Shown here: positions 20,036 through 28,196 of the stretch, one piece after another
Position numbering within the stretch: position 1 is the first letter of the stretch
Layout of the letters: each line of letters begins with the position of its first letter
NCBI RefSeq assembly: GCF_945901735.1
Contig: NZ_CAMDLM010000018.1
Location: 16,279 to 80,278 of the forward strand
Length of the DNA: 64,000 nt
Source: Limnohabitans sp. Rim8
GTDB lineage: Bacteria; Pseudomonadota; Gammaproteobacteria; Burkholderiales; Burkholderiaceae_C
Reading direction: 5' to 3'
Program-made: the position numbers and the translations under genes
Notes under the pieces: generated by a model
Seen by the model: only the letters and a program-made list of their open reading frames with translations
The model's database searches: none
Told to the model about the DNA's origin: nothing

Positions 20036-20620
20036 ATGGACAAAGCCGAAGCAAAACGCGCCTTGAGAAAAGCCTTGATTGAAGAAAGGCTGAACCTGCC
20101 CGACCGATTGGCGCGGGCCGAAGCCTTGCAACGCGTCATGCGCATTTGGCTGTTTGACCGCCCCGAAACCGTGATCGGTGCTTACTGGCCGATCAAGGGC
20201 GAGTTCGATCCGCTGCCCGCGCTGCACCGCTGGAAAGAAGACGGCGAGTTGAACGGCGAGCCGCAGCGCCGCCAAATTGGCCTGCCGGTCGTCAACAAAC
20301 AGCACAAAACCTTGACTTTCCACACCTGGTACCCCGGCTGCCCGATGGAAGAAGACGCCTATGGCATTCCCAAGCCCAAAGACACCGAAGTCATCGTGCC
20401 CACCTTGTTGTTTGTGCCCTGCGTGGGCTATGGCATTGGCGGCTACCGCCTGGGTTACGGCGGGGGGTTCTACGACCGCACCCTGGCTACCCTGCTGCCA
20501 AAGCCCTTCACCGTGGGCTTGGGCTACACCCACGGGTTTTTAGAAGATTTGGAGCCCGAAGACCACGATGAGCCGCTGAACGCCATCCTGAACGACAACG
20601 GGGTGGTCTGGCCCATTTGA
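20036..20620 (+). CDS. 5-formyltetrahydrofolate cyclo-ligase
   Basis: It converts 5-formyl-THF to 5,10-methenyl-THF using ATP, recycling a folate storage form. The 194-residue product has an N-terminal helix rich in K/R/A (MDKAEAKRALRKALIEERL), IGAYWPIKGEFDPLPAL, the segment KTLTFHTWYPGCPMEEDAYGIPKP in order, and the ATP-binding C-terminal motif VGYGIGGYRLGYGGGFYDRTL. It starts 9 bp from the divergent slt start, so the two promoters must overlap or lie inside the genes. A TetR gene follows after 18 bp. Confidence 0.92.
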   Translation: MDKAEAKRALRKALIEERLNLPDRLARAEALQRVMRIWLFDRPETVIGAYWPIKGEFDPLPALHRWKEDGELNGEPQRRQIGLPVVNKQHKTLTFHTWYPGCPMEEDAYGIPKPKDTEVIVPTLLFVPCVGYGIGGYRLGYGGGFYDRTLATLLPKPFTVGLGYTHGFLEDLEPEDHDEPLNAILNDNGVVWPI

Positions 20621-20638
20621 GTCAAACCCGAAAGAACC

Positions 20639-21268
20639 ATGGCCAGACCCAAATCAGCAACCCACGACATCAAGCGCGACGCGATCCTGGACATCGCGGC
20701 GCAGTGCTTTGCGCAAAGCAGCTACCCCGCTGCCAGCATGAACGAAATCGCCACCGCATGTGGCACCTCCAAGGCCAGGCTGTACCACTATTACGAAAGC
20801 AAGGAAGCCATCTTGTTTGATTTGCTGGACCGCCACACCCAGCGCCTGTTGGCGGTGATCGCGCAAACCGAAGCCAACGCCCAGCGCAAGGACCTGAACG
20901 AACGGGCCGCGCTGCACGAGTTGGTTCGGGCGTTTTTGCAGGAATATGAAACCTCGGCCACCCGGCACGCGGCCTTGCTCAATGACACCCAGTTTTTGAG
21001 CGACGTGCCCGACGCGGCCTTGGGCTTTGCGCCAGTATCCCCGCGAGAGCTGATCCTGAACCGCCAGCGCGACATCGTGGCCGCCATGACCCGATTCATG
21101 AAGCGGGCCTACCCTGAGCGCTTGACGCCCACCAACCAGACCGCCCTGACCATGATGCTGCTGGGCATGATCAACTGGACCTTCACCTGGCTGCGTCCGG
21201 GTGGCCCCATCAGCTATGCGGCCTTTGCCGATGAAGTGATTGGTATGCTGGAAAAGGGGCTGGGTTGA
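20639..21268 (+). CDS. TetR/AcrR family transcriptional regulator
   Basis: A dimeric DNA-binding repressor of 209 residues. The N-terminal helix-turn-helix spans about residues 12-58: IKRDAILDIAAQCFAQSSYP, then MNEIATACGTSKARLYHYYESKEAILF, which is the classical TetR pattern. The C-terminal part would bind a ligand; it resembles the subgroup with a TetR C-terminal domain in which a WTFTWLRPGGPISYAAFAD segment follows. No clear operator palindrome was found near it. The target is unknown; a role in folate metabolism is not implied by adjacency alone. Confidence 0.9.
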   Translation: MARPKSATHDIKRDAILDIAAQCFAQSSYPAASMNEIATACGTSKARLYHYYESKEAILFDLLDRHTQRLLAVIAQTEANAQRKDLNERAALHELVRAFLQEYETSATRHAALLNDTQFLSDVPDAALGFAPVSPRELILNRQRDIVAAMTRFMKRAYPERLTPTNQTALTMMLLGMINWTFTWLRPGGPISYAAFADEVIGMLEKGLG

Positions 21269-21373
21269 GGTGCTTGGACGTCTGCAACCCTGCTCATGCG
21301 CAGGTGACGGGATGTTCATCACCCAGCCGCGAAACGGGTGGCAAATCGGCTCACCTGCGCCTTGCACTGTGGC

Positions 21374-22216
21374 TCAAATCGCGTCCAGTTCCCGGTGCCG
21401 TTTCAGGGTGAGCCAGCGTGTGCCGAAGTTTTGGGCCAACTGCTCGACCATGAACACCGAGCGGTGCTGCCCCCCAGTGCAACCGATGGCCACCGTCACG
21501 TAGCTGCGGTGATCGCGCTCGATGGCCGGAATCCAGTGCTTGAGGAACCCTTCGATCTGCAATTGCATTTGCAAGAACGCTTCGGACTGGCGCAAATAGG
21601 CCTGCACCGGCTCGTCACGTCCCGTCAAAGGCCGAAGCGCGCTCTCGTAATGGGGGTTGGGCAACATGCGCACGTCAAACACATAGTCGGCATCGGTGGG
21701 GATGCCGCGCTTGAAGCCAAACGATTCAAACACCAAGGTCAGCTGGGCCGAGGGGGCGCTGACCAAGGTCTTGATGTAGGTTTGAAGCTGTGCCGATCGC
21801 AGCAAACTGGTGTCAATGACGTGGGCACGGTCGCGCAAGTCGGCCAGCAATTCACGCTCGAAACCAATGGTTTCAAGCAAGGCTTTGTCGCCACTCGACA
21901 AAGGGTGTTTGCGCCGCGATTCGGAATAACGGCGCTGCAGCGTGTCGGAGTTCGCGTCCAGAAAAACCGACTTCACCGTCATGCCCATGTCATGCAGCAA
22001 ATTCATTTGCTCAGGCATCAGGTACAAGGAATTGGCGCTGCGCACATCGATGGCAATCGCCAGGCGTCGCTCTTGGTGTTGCTCTTCGAGCTTGACGAAG
22101 GGAATCAGCAACTCAGGCGGCAGGTTGTCCACGCAGTAAAAACCTGAGTCTTCTAGGGCGTGCAGCGCCACCGATTTGCCAGAACCGGACATGCCGGTGA
22201 TCAAGATGATGTCCAT
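21374..22216 (-). CDS. rapZ: RNase adapter protein RapZ
   Basis: In enterobacteria RapZ binds the small RNA GlmZ, directs RNase E to it and thereby controls glucosamine-6-phosphate synthase. The 280-residue product begins [20 protein letters not shown] with Walker A GMSGSGKS at about residues 8-15. Family motifs are [37 protein letters not shown] and the C-terminal [20 protein letters not shown]. It follows recN by two bases on the minus strand. No GlmZ-like RNA was recognised in the window. Confidence 0.95.
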   Translation of the reverse strand: MDIILITGMSGSGKSVALHALEDSGFYCVDNLPPELLIPFVKLEEQHQERRLAIAIDVRSANSLYLMPEQMNLLHDMGMTVKSVFLDANSDTLQRRYSESRRKHPLSSGDKALLETIGFERELLADLRDRAHVIDTSLLRSAQLQTYIKTLVSAPSAQLTLVFESFGFKRGIPTDADYVFDVRMLPNPHYESALRPLTGRDEPVQAYLRQSEAFLQMQLQIEGFLKHWIPAIERDHRSYVTVAIGCTGGQHRSVFMVEQLAQNFGTRWLTLKRHRELDAI

Positions 22217-22218
22217 GT

Positions 22219-23904
22219 TCAGCTTTGGGTGGCTTTGCGGCCAACGGGTTTGGAAGGGGTGCCCAGCATTTCGCGAGCATGGGCCAAGGTGGTGGCAGAC
22301 AACTTTTCGCCGCCCAGCATGCGGGCGATCTCGCTCACGCGATCTTGGCCATTCACGCCGCGCACTTGGCTGCTGACTTGGCCCCTGGCCGCGGCTTTGC
22401 TGACCAACAAGTGGTGGTCTGCGCAGGCGGCCACCTGGGGCAGATGGGTCACGGCCAGCACTTGGCGGTGCAGGCCCAACTGCTTCATCAGGCGGCCCAC
22501 GGTTTCGGCTACAGCACCGCCCACGCCGGAGTCCACCTCGTCAAAGATCAAAGTGCCGGCTTCGCCCAGCTCGCTGGTGGTCACCGCAATGGCCAGCGCG
22601 ATGCGCGAGAGTTCGCCACCCGAAGCCACTTTGCCCACGGGCCGGGGGGTGCTGCCTTCGTGCCCTGCGACCAGAAAGCTGACTTCCTCCAGCCCGTGCT
22701 GTGCCGGTGCATCCAGGGTTTGCAGCTGCACCTCAAAGCGGCCGCCTTGCATGCCCAGTTGCTGCATCGCTTTGCTGACGGCCTGGGCCAAGGGTTTGGC
22801 GGCTTTTTGGCGTTGATGTGATACGGCTTTGGCCGCTTGCAAACAGGCTTTGTGGGCAGCTTGTTCGGCTTTTTGCAGGCTGTCAAGGTCGGCGGCGGCA
22901 TCGAGCTGGGCCAGCTCATGACGCCAGTTTTGCAAGCTCAAGGGCAGTTCGTCGGGTGTTTTTTTGTAGCGCCGAGCCAGCGACAGCCACAGGCCCATGC
23001 GCTCGTCCAGTTGGGCCAGGTGCTGCGGGTCCAAATCGGTTTTTCGCAAATAGCTGTGCAGGCTGTGGGCCACGTCCTCGGCCTGGGCCTGCGCAGACAC
23101 CAGCACTTCGGCCAGGGCGTGGAACTCGGCCTCATACTGCCCGAGCGATTGCAGGGTCTGGATGGCGCGGGACAGATGGCGCAAAGCGCCGCTGTCGCTG
23201 TCACCGCCTTCGAGCCAGACCGTGCTCTGGTTGGCCCCGTCAATCAAGGCCTGCGCGTTGGCCAACCGGCTGTGTTGGGTGCTCAGGTCTTGCCATTCGC
23301 CCACCTGCGGGTTCAGCTTTTCCAGCTCGCTGATTTGCCAGGCCAGGCGTTCGCGCTCGTTGGCCAAAGTGCTTTGCGCTTGCAACGCATCGGCCAAGGC
23401 TTGCTGAGCATGGCGCCAGGCCTGCCAGGCGGCTTTGAGCGGGCGGGTGTCGGTGCCCGCGTAGGCGTCGAGCAAGCCGCGCACCGCATCAGGGCGGGTC
23501 AGGCTTTGCCAGGCGTGTTGGCCATGGATGTCCAGCAACTGCTCGCCCAGCTCGCGCAGCTGCTTGGCGGTGGCGGGGCTGCCGTTGATCCAGGCGCGGC
23601 TTTTGCCTGCGGTGTCCACCGTGCGGCGCAGCAGCAAATTGGCATTGGCCTCAAACCCAGCTTCTTCGAGCCAAGCCTGAATAAGGGGCGTAGGCTCAAA
23701 TTCGACGCAGACCTCGCAGCGGCTGGCACCTTCACGTACCACGCTGGCTTCGGCACGGGTACCCAAGGCCAGTTGCAAGGCGTCGATCAAGATGGATTTG
23801 CCCGCACCGGTCTCGCCGGTCAACACGCTGAAGCCTGTTTTCAGGTCCAGCGCCAGTTCATGCACGATCACAAAGTCGCGCAGCGTGATGTGCGTCAATG
23901 CCAT
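22219..23904 (-). CDS. recN: DNA repair protein RecN
   Basis: RecN is an SMC-like ATPase that acts in double-strand break repair. The 561-residue product starts [21 protein letters not shown], with Walker [17 protein letters not shown] near residues 28-43. A coiled-coil middle section with many Leu/Gln/Ala heptads runs from about 150 to 360. The C-terminal ATPase half has [16 protein letters not shown] (signature) and [14 protein letters not shown] (Walker B). The gene lies between nadK (3 bp upstream) and rapZ (2 bp downstream). In E. coli recN is SOS-controlled; no LexA box was seen at this position. Confidence 0.96.
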   Translation of the reverse strand: MALTHITLRDFVIVHELALDLKTGFSVLTGETGAGKSILIDALQLALGTRAEASVVREGASRCEVCVEFEPTPLIQAWLEEAGFEANANLLLRRTVDTAGKSRAWINGSPATAKQLRELGEQLLDIHGQHAWQSLTRPDAVRGLLDAYAGTDTRPLKAAWQAWRHAQQALADALQAQSTLANERERLAWQISELEKLNPQVGEWQDLSTQHSRLANAQALIDGANQSTVWLEGGDSDSGALRHLSRAIQTLQSLGQYEAEFHALAEVLVSAQAQAEDVAHSLHSYLRKTDLDPQHLAQLDERMGLWLSLARRYKKTPDELPLSLQNWRHELAQLDAAADLDSLQKAEQAAHKACLQAAKAVSHQRQKAAKPLAQAVSKAMQQLGMQGGRFEVQLQTLDAPAQHGLEEVSFLVAGHEGSTPRPVGKVASGGELSRIALAIAVTTSELGEAGTLIFDEVDSGVGGAVAETVGRLMKQLGLHRQVLAVTHLPQVAACADHHLLVSKAAARGQVSSQVRGVNGQDRVSEIARMLGGEKLSATTLAHAREMLGTPSKPVGRKATQS

Positions 23905-23907
23905 GGC

Positions 23908-24801
23908 TCAATCGCCCCCATTCCAGTGCATTTTTTTGCGCAAGGTGTCGAAATAATTCCAGCCTGCCGGGTGCAAAAAGCGCACTTTGTGCTCGGAGCG
24001 ATTGACCACGATCCGATCACCCAATATCAAATCTGCCAACGATTGCATGTCAAAGTTAGCGCTGACATAGCGCCCAGAGACGATTTCAATGCTGATCTCG
24101 CTGGATTCGGGCAGCACGATGGGGCGGTTGGACAGGGTGTGCGGTGCAATGGGGGCCATGACCCAGCCGCCCATGGCCGGGTGCACCAAGGGGCCGCCCA
24201 CCGACAGCGAATAAGCAGTGGAGCCCGTGGGCGTGGCGATGATCAGGCCGTCGGCGCGTTGGTTGGACACAAACCGCCCGTCAACCTCGACCCGCAGCTC
24301 CACCATGCCCGAGGTGCCACCCCGGTTGACCACCACATCGTTCATGGCCAGCGCGCTGAACACGCTGCGCTGGTCGCGCATGACGTGGGCTTGTAGCAAG
24401 CTGCGGTCTTCGGTTTGGTAATGGCCCTGCAGCATGGGCAGCAACACGGTCTGGTAGCTTTGCAGGGGTATGTCGGTGATGAAGCCCAGCCGCCCTTGGT
24501 TGATGCCCATCAGCGGCAGGCCATGGCGGGCCATTTGGCGGCCTATGCCCAGCATGGTGCCATCGCCTCCAATCACCAGGCCCAAATCGCACTGCGTGCC
24601 AATCTCGGACATGTCCAATGCGAGGTATTGGTTCAAGCCGGTGTGCGAGGCGGTTTCTTGGTCCAGCACCACATCGCAGCCTTGCCGGGTCAAGAACTGG
24701 GCCACGTCGTCCAAAGCGCGGCGAGAGCTCTCCAACGCCCCGCCATGGGCAGTGGTGTGGTACTTGCCAAAGAGTGCAATGTGACGAAACTTGGAGGTCA
24801 T
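23908..24801 (-). CDS. nadK: NAD kinase
   Basis: It phosphorylates NAD to NADP. The 297-residue product has the family motif [14 protein letters not shown] (GGDG) near residue 75, [33 protein letters not shown] (NE/D region) and the sugar-kinase-like [26 protein letters not shown]. The start was set at ATG 24801 because the frame upstream opens only with TTG. Divergent from hrcA with a 28-bp gap. The order nadK-recN next to hrcA is common in betaproteobacteria. Confidence 0.95.
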   Translation of the reverse strand: MTSKFRHIALFGKYHTTAHGGALESSRRALDDVAQFLTRQGCDVVLDQETASHTGLNQYLALDMSEIGTQCDLGLVIGGDGTMLGIGRQMARHGLPLMGINQGRLGFITDIPLQSYQTVLLPMLQGHYQTEDRSLLQAHVMRDQRSVFSALAMNDVVVNRGGTSGMVELRVEVDGRFVSNQRADGLIIATPTGSTAYSLSVGGPLVHPAMGGWVMAPIAPHTLSNRPIVLPESSEISIEIVSGRYVSANFDMQSLADLILGDRIVVNRSEHKVRFLHPAGWNYFDTLRKKMHWNGGD

Positions 24802-24829
24802 TCGCAAATTACATCATTAAAATGACCGC

Positions 24830-25834
24830 ATGCTAGATGACCGTGCCAAGTTATTGCTCAAAGCGCTGGTGGAACGCTATATCGCGGACGGCCAACCCGT
24901 GGGCTCGCGCACGCTCTCCAAGGCCTCGGGTCTGGATTTGTCACCCGCCACCATCCGCAACGTGATGTCCGACCTGGAAGAGCTGGGCCTGATCGCCAGC
25001 CCCCACACCTCGGCCGGGCGCATTCCGACCAGCCGGGGCTATCGCCTGTTTGTCGACACCATGCTCACCGTGCAGCGCGACGGCTTGGACACCCCGGCGC
25101 TCACGCCCGACCAGCCGCAAAAAGTGATTGCCAGTGCGGCAAACTTGCTGTCTAGCTTGTCGCATTTTGTGGGTGTGGTCATGACACCGCGCAAGCCGTC
25201 GGTGTTCCGGCATATCGAGTTTTTGCGCCTGTCCGAGCGGCGCTTGCTGGTCATCCTCGTCTCCCCCGAAGGCGATGTGCAAAACCGCATCCTGTTCACC
25301 GAGACCGATTACTCGCAAAGCCAACTGATCGAAACGTCCAATTTCCTCAACAGCCACTACGCGGGCATGGCCATCGAGCAGGTGCGCAGCCGGGTGCAGC
25401 AAGAGTTGGTCAGCCTGCAAAGCGAAATCGCCACGCTCATGCAAGCGGCCGTTCAGGTCAGCACCGAAGCACTGGCCGATGACCAGAATGAAGTGGTGAT
25501 CGCAGGTGAGCGCAATTTGTTGTCGGTGAGCGACTTTTCCAGCGACATGGGCCATTTGCGGCGGGCTTTCGACCTGTTTGAGCAAAAAACCCAGCTCATG
25601 CGTTTGCTGGATGTGTCCAGCCAAGCCGAAGGTGTGCGCATCTACATTGGGGGAGAAAGCCAGATCGTGCCCATGCAGGAACTGTCGGTGGTCAGCTCGC
25701 CCTACGAGGTCGACGGCCAGATTGTGGGCACCTTGGGCGTGATCGGCCCGACCCGCATGCCCTACGACCGCATGATCCAGATCGTCAACATCACCTCGCG
25801 CCTGGTCAGCAATGCGCTGAGCCAGTCCAAATAG
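24830..25834 (+). CDS. hrcA: Heat-inducible transcription repressor HrcA
   Basis: HrcA represses heat-shock chaperone genes by binding the CIRCE inverted repeat and is itself stabilised by GroEL. The 334-residue product starts [21 protein letters not shown], with an N-terminal winged helix ([20 protein letters not shown], then [12 protein letters not shown]) and the family motif [14 protein letters not shown]; the C-terminal GAF-like part ends [18 protein letters not shown]. No CIRCE element was seen near it, so its targets are probably elsewhere. The CAU-tRNA gene begins 34 bp after its stop. Confidence 0.96.
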   Translation: MLDDRAKLLLKALVERYIADGQPVGSRTLSKASGLDLSPATIRNVMSDLEELGLIASPHTSAGRIPTSRGYRLFVDTMLTVQRDGLDTPALTPDQPQKVIASAANLLSSLSHFVGVVMTPRKPSVFRHIEFLRLSERRLLVILVSPEGDVQNRILFTETDYSQSQLIETSNFLNSHYAGMAIEQVRSRVQQELVSLQSEIATLMQAAVQVSTEALADDQNEVVIAGERNLLSVSDFSSDMGHLRRAFDLFEQKTQLMRLLDVSSQAEGVRIYIGGESQIVPMQELSVVSSPYEVDGQIVGTLGVIGPTRMPYDRMIQIVNITSRLVSNALSQSK

Positions 25835-25849
25835 GCCTCTTTGGCCGAC

Positions 25850-25855
25850 TACAAT
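25850..25855 (+). promoter_or_regulatory. Possible -10 box of the intron-containing tRNA gene
   Basis: TACAAT lies 14 bp upstream of the first tRNA base and just after the hrcA stop. No good -35 hexamer was found at the usual spacing, so this is a weak assignment; the tRNA could also be transcribed from hrcA. Confidence 0.35.
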
Positions 25856-25868
25856 GACAAGCTGTAGT

Positions 25869-26152
25869 GGGGCGTTAGCTCAGTTGGTTAGAGCAGAGGA
25901 CTCATGAAAATTGTGCACCGAGGCAGGAAACTCTTCGTGTGAATGGCGTCAAATTCGGTGAAAGCTAAGTGCAGTGATGCATACGCCAATGCCGAGCCAA
26001 GCTCAGTGAGAAATCACTTTGAAGGTGTAGAGACTAGACGGCGCCCGTCTAAGTGCAGTGATGCATACGATGAAGGCATAGTCCAGGGAGTAGTGAAAGC
26101 TACACAAACCAGAATCCTTTGGTCGACAGTTCAAGTCTGTCACGCCCTACCA
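25869..26152 (+). tRNA. tRNA with anticodon CAU (Ile2 or Met), split by a group I intron
   Basis: The 5' exon is 25869-25905 and the 3' exon 26113-26152; joined they give a 77-nt tRNA ending in encoded CCA. The acceptor stem pairs GGGGCGT with ACGCCCT (first pair G-U), the D arm is GCTCAGTTGGTTAGAGC, the anticodon stem GAGGA/TCCTT closes the loop CTCATAA, and the T arm is ACAGT/TCAAGTC-type. The anticodon is CAU. The variable region TTGGTCG resembles E. coli tRNA-Ile2(CAU), as does the Azoarcus gene that carries the related intron, so a lysidine-modified tRNA-Ile is favoured; elongator tRNA-Met is the alternative. Without the 207-nt insert the anticodon loop is normal. Confidence 0.92.
25906..26112 (+). 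ncRNA. Group I intron (Azoarcus-type) in the tRNA anticodon loop
   Basis: A 207-nt self-splicing-type intron begins right after U36 of the anticodon and ends with G at 26112. The guide sequence GTG (25913-25915) pairs with the exon triplet CAT, leaving the U-G wobble expected at the 5' splice site. Core segments closely follow the Azoarcus tRNA-Ile intron as I recall it: CAAATTCGGTGAAA (P3/P4 region), GCCGAGCCAAGC, GGTGTAGAGACTAGACGGC (P7/P3) and GGCATAGTCCAGGGAG (P7'/P9), then the terminal CACAAACCAG. There is no open reading frame for a homing endonuclease. Splicing itself is inferred, not observed. Confidence 0.93.
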
Positions 26153-26159
26153 CTTGCAA

Positions 26160-26186
26160 AAAGCCACCTTTCAAGGTGGCTTTTTT
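26160..26186 (+). terminator. Rho-independent terminator after the CAU tRNA
   Basis: AAGCCACC (26161-26168) pairs with GGTGGCTT (26175-26182) around a 6-nt loop, followed by a run of six T. It lies 8 bp after the tRNA CCA. Its sequence differs from the terminator that follows the second tRNA fragment at 28160, as expected if it came in with the inserted element. Confidence 0.85.
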
Positions 26187-26235
26187 GTTATTCAACTTTG
26201 ATCGTGTTGTTTACTGATTTCAAAAAGAGCTGATC

Positions 26236-26751
26236 ATGGACAGGCGTCAATTTGTTGGATATGGACTAGGTGCAGGTTTATCCACAGCTTCTTTGCCGAC
26301 ATGGGCTGCAGACAAATGGGGAAAGGATCAAGGTTACCCAACTGGTTGGAATGGTCGGTTTGCCAGATTGCCTGAGTACTGAGCTGGAAATTATTCTGGC
26401 GGTTTTGAAAAAATGTTCCCACACCACATCATTGAAAATTCGTCAATGCCGACAAAATTTGATGAGGCTAAAATTAATGACTTTAAGTACAAGTGGGGAT
26501 TATTTAAAAAATCACCAAAAGAGTACTTGGATAGTTGGTCAACAACAGGTTTGTTAATCAGTCGAGACTCAACCATTTTGCATGAAAGCTACAAACGTGG
26601 TCGCACTGCCCAGATGCGTCTTACGAGTTGGTCAATGGTAAAAAGTGTGACTTCAATTTTGCTTGGAATTTATATTGACAAAAAATTAATAGATAACTAT
26701 GACGATACCGCTGATAAGTATTTACCGGAGTTGGAGGGAACCTTGCACTGA
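26236..26751 (+). pseudogene. Broken serine hydrolase (beta-lactamase family) with Tat-type leader
   Basis: The frame opens with MDRRQFVGYGLGAG, a twin-arginine-type signal followed by an alanine-containing cleavage region (LPTWAA). It is cut by an in-frame TGA at 26380-26382 and then continues in the same frame with FEKMFPHHIIENSSMP and the nucleophile motif SWSMVKSVTS, whose S-x-x-K fits the beta-lactamase / 6-aminohexanoate-dimer hydrolase group. It ends at 26751 after LPELEGTLH, where family members would continue for some 250 more residues (Tyr motif and the rest are missing). So there are two lesions: a nonsense codon and a 3' truncation next to IS sequence. Confidence 0.8.
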
Positions 26752-26760
26752 GGTGATTCG

Positions 26761-26879
26761 CTAACGGGCCAGCGCCATTTGCTCCGCACTGACAGGCTTA
26801 TCCCCCGCGCCTTTGACCAGCCTGGCCGCCTCCATCTTGAATTCCAGCGTGTAATGGCCCGTTTTCTCGTTTCACTCAT
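26761..26879 (-). pseudogene. IS3-family transposase OrfA remnant
   Basis: On the minus strand an ATG at 26879, preceded by an AGGAG box, reads MSETRKR; after a one-base shift it continues HYTLEFKMEAARLVKGAG, the typical start of IS3-family OrfA (helix-turn-helix) proteins. The match ends in a stop at 26761, close to the truncation point of the serine hydrolase. Only about 39 codons remain. The abutment suggests that insertion and later deletion of an IS removed the 3' part of the hydrolase. Confidence 0.6.
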
Positions 26880-26916
26880 TTCGTTCTCCTTGAACTGATT
26901 TTTTACCATCAGCTAA

Positions 26917-27165
26917 GCAGTACGTTTTTCGGGGGCAAAGTCACAAAACCTTCCCGTTGTCACTCGTAGTTTCCGTGATGTCGCTCATCTTGCGATTGAA
27001 TGCATGGATCAAGAACTCAAAAGTGGCAAGGGTAAGGTCTTAATCAAAGACAGTATTCGTGTCATCACCGAGTACCTGATACCAATACTTGGCAAAAGAG
27101 TCATCACACGCATCAATGTTGACTTGCGACCAAGCGTTGTTAAGTCTGCGGTGGAGTTGGTTTAA
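26917..27165 (+). pseudogene. Phage-type integrase N-terminal remnant
   Basis: An open stretch of 82 codons without a usable start reads SFRDVAHLAIECMDQELKSG and then KGKVLIKDSIRVITEYLIPILGK in order, which resembles the N-terminal SAM-like DNA-binding domain of tyrosine integrases (pattern F-x-D-V-A ... Y-x-x-x-I ... YLIPxFGK). It stops at 27163-27165, before any catalytic domain. Its presence between two tRNA-derived repeats supports integrase-mediated insertion. It overlaps the 3' end of the convergent methyltransferase gene by 26 bp. Confidence 0.6.
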
Positions 27166-27868
27166 GTGCGCGGCGTAGAAAATTAAGCAGAAGAATTTTC
27201 TTTAGGATGCCTTTCAAAGTTCTTGATCGCATCGTTCTCTCATTCTGAGTAGCGCCGGCAGGATTCAACAATGTGTTGCTATGTGAAACCCGTCCGTTCT
27301 CAAAGTCTTTTTTATGATTCAAGATACGATCAGCAAATACTGATGAATGCTGCGCATCTTTTAGAAATACACCAACATAGTCCTGCCATCCACCGCCGAC
27401 CTGTGTGTAACACTCAAGTAAAACGGGATTGTATTCATTACGTTTTGCCCAAGTAACAAGTGCTTGACCGCTGTCCGGATAAAAGCGCCAACAATCTACA
27501 GGATAGTTATGAACTCCACCGTCAGATGGGGCATTCAAATAGAAAAGACCAGTTGGTTTTAATACTCTTAAAATCTCCAAAAAACTTAACCAAAACATTT
27601 CGGAGTGTTCAAAACAAGAAGACGAAACTATGATGTCGATCGAATCATTTTCAAATGGGAGTTTGTATGGATCGCTCAATACGATATCAACACCTTTTGC
27701 TTCCTGAAAATCTACCCCAATGTATTTGAAATTTTTTGGGCAAACTTGCTTGAGCGATCCATTAACATCCTGAGCTCCGATGTCAATCACCGTCACTAAT
27801 GAACCATTAAAAAACTTTGAATAGGTTGCGAAGAAAGCTTCGCCATTGTTCATCGCTGTGGGATGCAT
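27140..27868 (-). CDS. Class I SAM-dependent methyltransferase
   Basis: A 242-residue product, the only intact gene inside the tRNA-bounded element. The SAM motif is VTVIDIGAQDVNGSLK, followed by YIGVDFQEAKGVDIVLSD (acidic residue after strand 2) and YKLPFENDSIDIIVSSSCFEH, the pattern of methyltransferase type 11/12 domains; LRVLKPTGLFYLNAPSDG is motif III. The basic C-terminus (LKGILKKILLLNFLRRALK) may contact a membrane or a glycan machinery, which is speculation. Such enzymes often modify sugars or lipids in surface-polysaccharide loci. Codon use is more AT-rich than the neighbours, consistent with transfer. The substrate is unknown. Confidence 0.82.
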   Translation of the reverse strand: MHPTAMNNGEAFFATYSKFFNGSLVTVIDIGAQDVNGSLKQVCPKNFKYIGVDFQEAKGVDIVLSDPYKLPFENDSIDIIVSSSCFEHSEMFWLSFLEILRVLKPTGLFYLNAPSDGGVHNYPVDCWRFYPDSGQALVTWAKRNEYNPVLLECYTQVGGGWQDYVGVFLKDAQHSSVFADRILNHKKDFENGRVSHSNTLLNPAGATQNERTMRSRTLKGILKKILLLNFLRRALKPTPPQT

Positions 27869-28096
27869 CGTTAAAGTTCCTGATTGTTGTAAAAGAAAAG
27901 ACAGTTTAACAGCGTAAAGCAGAACGGCACAGACTTACGACTGTGCGCACAGCATTGCTTCAGTGATACTGTGGATTGTAGTTGGGTGCGACATTGTGCG
28001 GCAGTAAATTGCGTATTTGCTTACGCACTTTGCTACACACCGAAAATAATCGCGTTGTATGTCTTGTAAATGCTGGCTTCTTTTTGATTTTCTGCT

Positions 28097-28141
28097 CTCA
28101 TAATCCTTTGGTCGACAGTTCAAGTCTGTCACGCCCTACCA
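28097..28141 (+). repeat. Second copy of the tRNA 3' half, without intron (attR-like)
   Basis: Forty-five bases match the spliced tRNA from CTCAT of the anticodon loop to the final CCA. The intron is absent: CTCAT runs straight into AATCC. No 5' half of a tRNA precedes it, so this is not a functional gene. It is best read as the displaced 3' end of the original chromosomal tRNA gene after integration of the element. The gap 27869-28096 before it holds only AT-rich sequence with no gene. Confidence 0.88.
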
Positions 28142-28159
28142 TTTTGATCCACAACTCAG

Positions 28160-28190
28160 CCCGCTATTCACCGAGTGGGTTTTCTTGTTT
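28160..28190 (+). terminator. Terminator after the displaced tRNA fragment
   Basis: CCCGCT (28160-28165) pairs with AGTGGG (28174-28179), followed by TTTTCTTGTTTTT. It probably ended transcription of the tRNA gene before the element inserted. The stem is short, so confidence is moderate. Confidence 0.6.
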
Positions 28191-28196
28191 TTGGGC

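Larger units (their letters stand above)
25901..28141. mobile_element. Decayed integrated element bounded by tRNA direct repeats
   Basis: The last 40 bases of the CAU tRNA (26113-26152) recur exactly at 28102-28141; on the 5' side the shared bases CTCAT also match (25901-25905 and 28097-28101). This is the pattern left by a tyrosine integrase that uses the anticodon-loop-to-3'-end of a tRNA as its attachment site. The roughly 1.9 kb between holds an integrase N-terminal remnant, an IS3-type transposase remnant, a broken serine hydrolase gene and one intact methyltransferase gene. Base composition is clearly more AT-rich than the flanks. The element has lost its own recombinase and should be immobile. 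Confidence 0.8.

Noticed and set aside
24802..24829. Possible CIRCE operator at the hrcA start
   Set aside because: The 28-bp gap contains no TTAGCACTC/GAGTGCTAA inverted repeat.
25943..26233. Plus-strand frame across the group I intron and 3' exon
   Set aside because: It lies on the ribozyme core and the tRNA exon; the protein sequence has no similarity to homing endonucleases.
27935..28132. Minus-strand frame of 65 codons ending in the element border
   Set aside because: It reads antisense through the displaced tRNA fragment (the DLNCRP segment is reverse-complement tRNA). Such frames are a common false gene at tRNA attachment sites.
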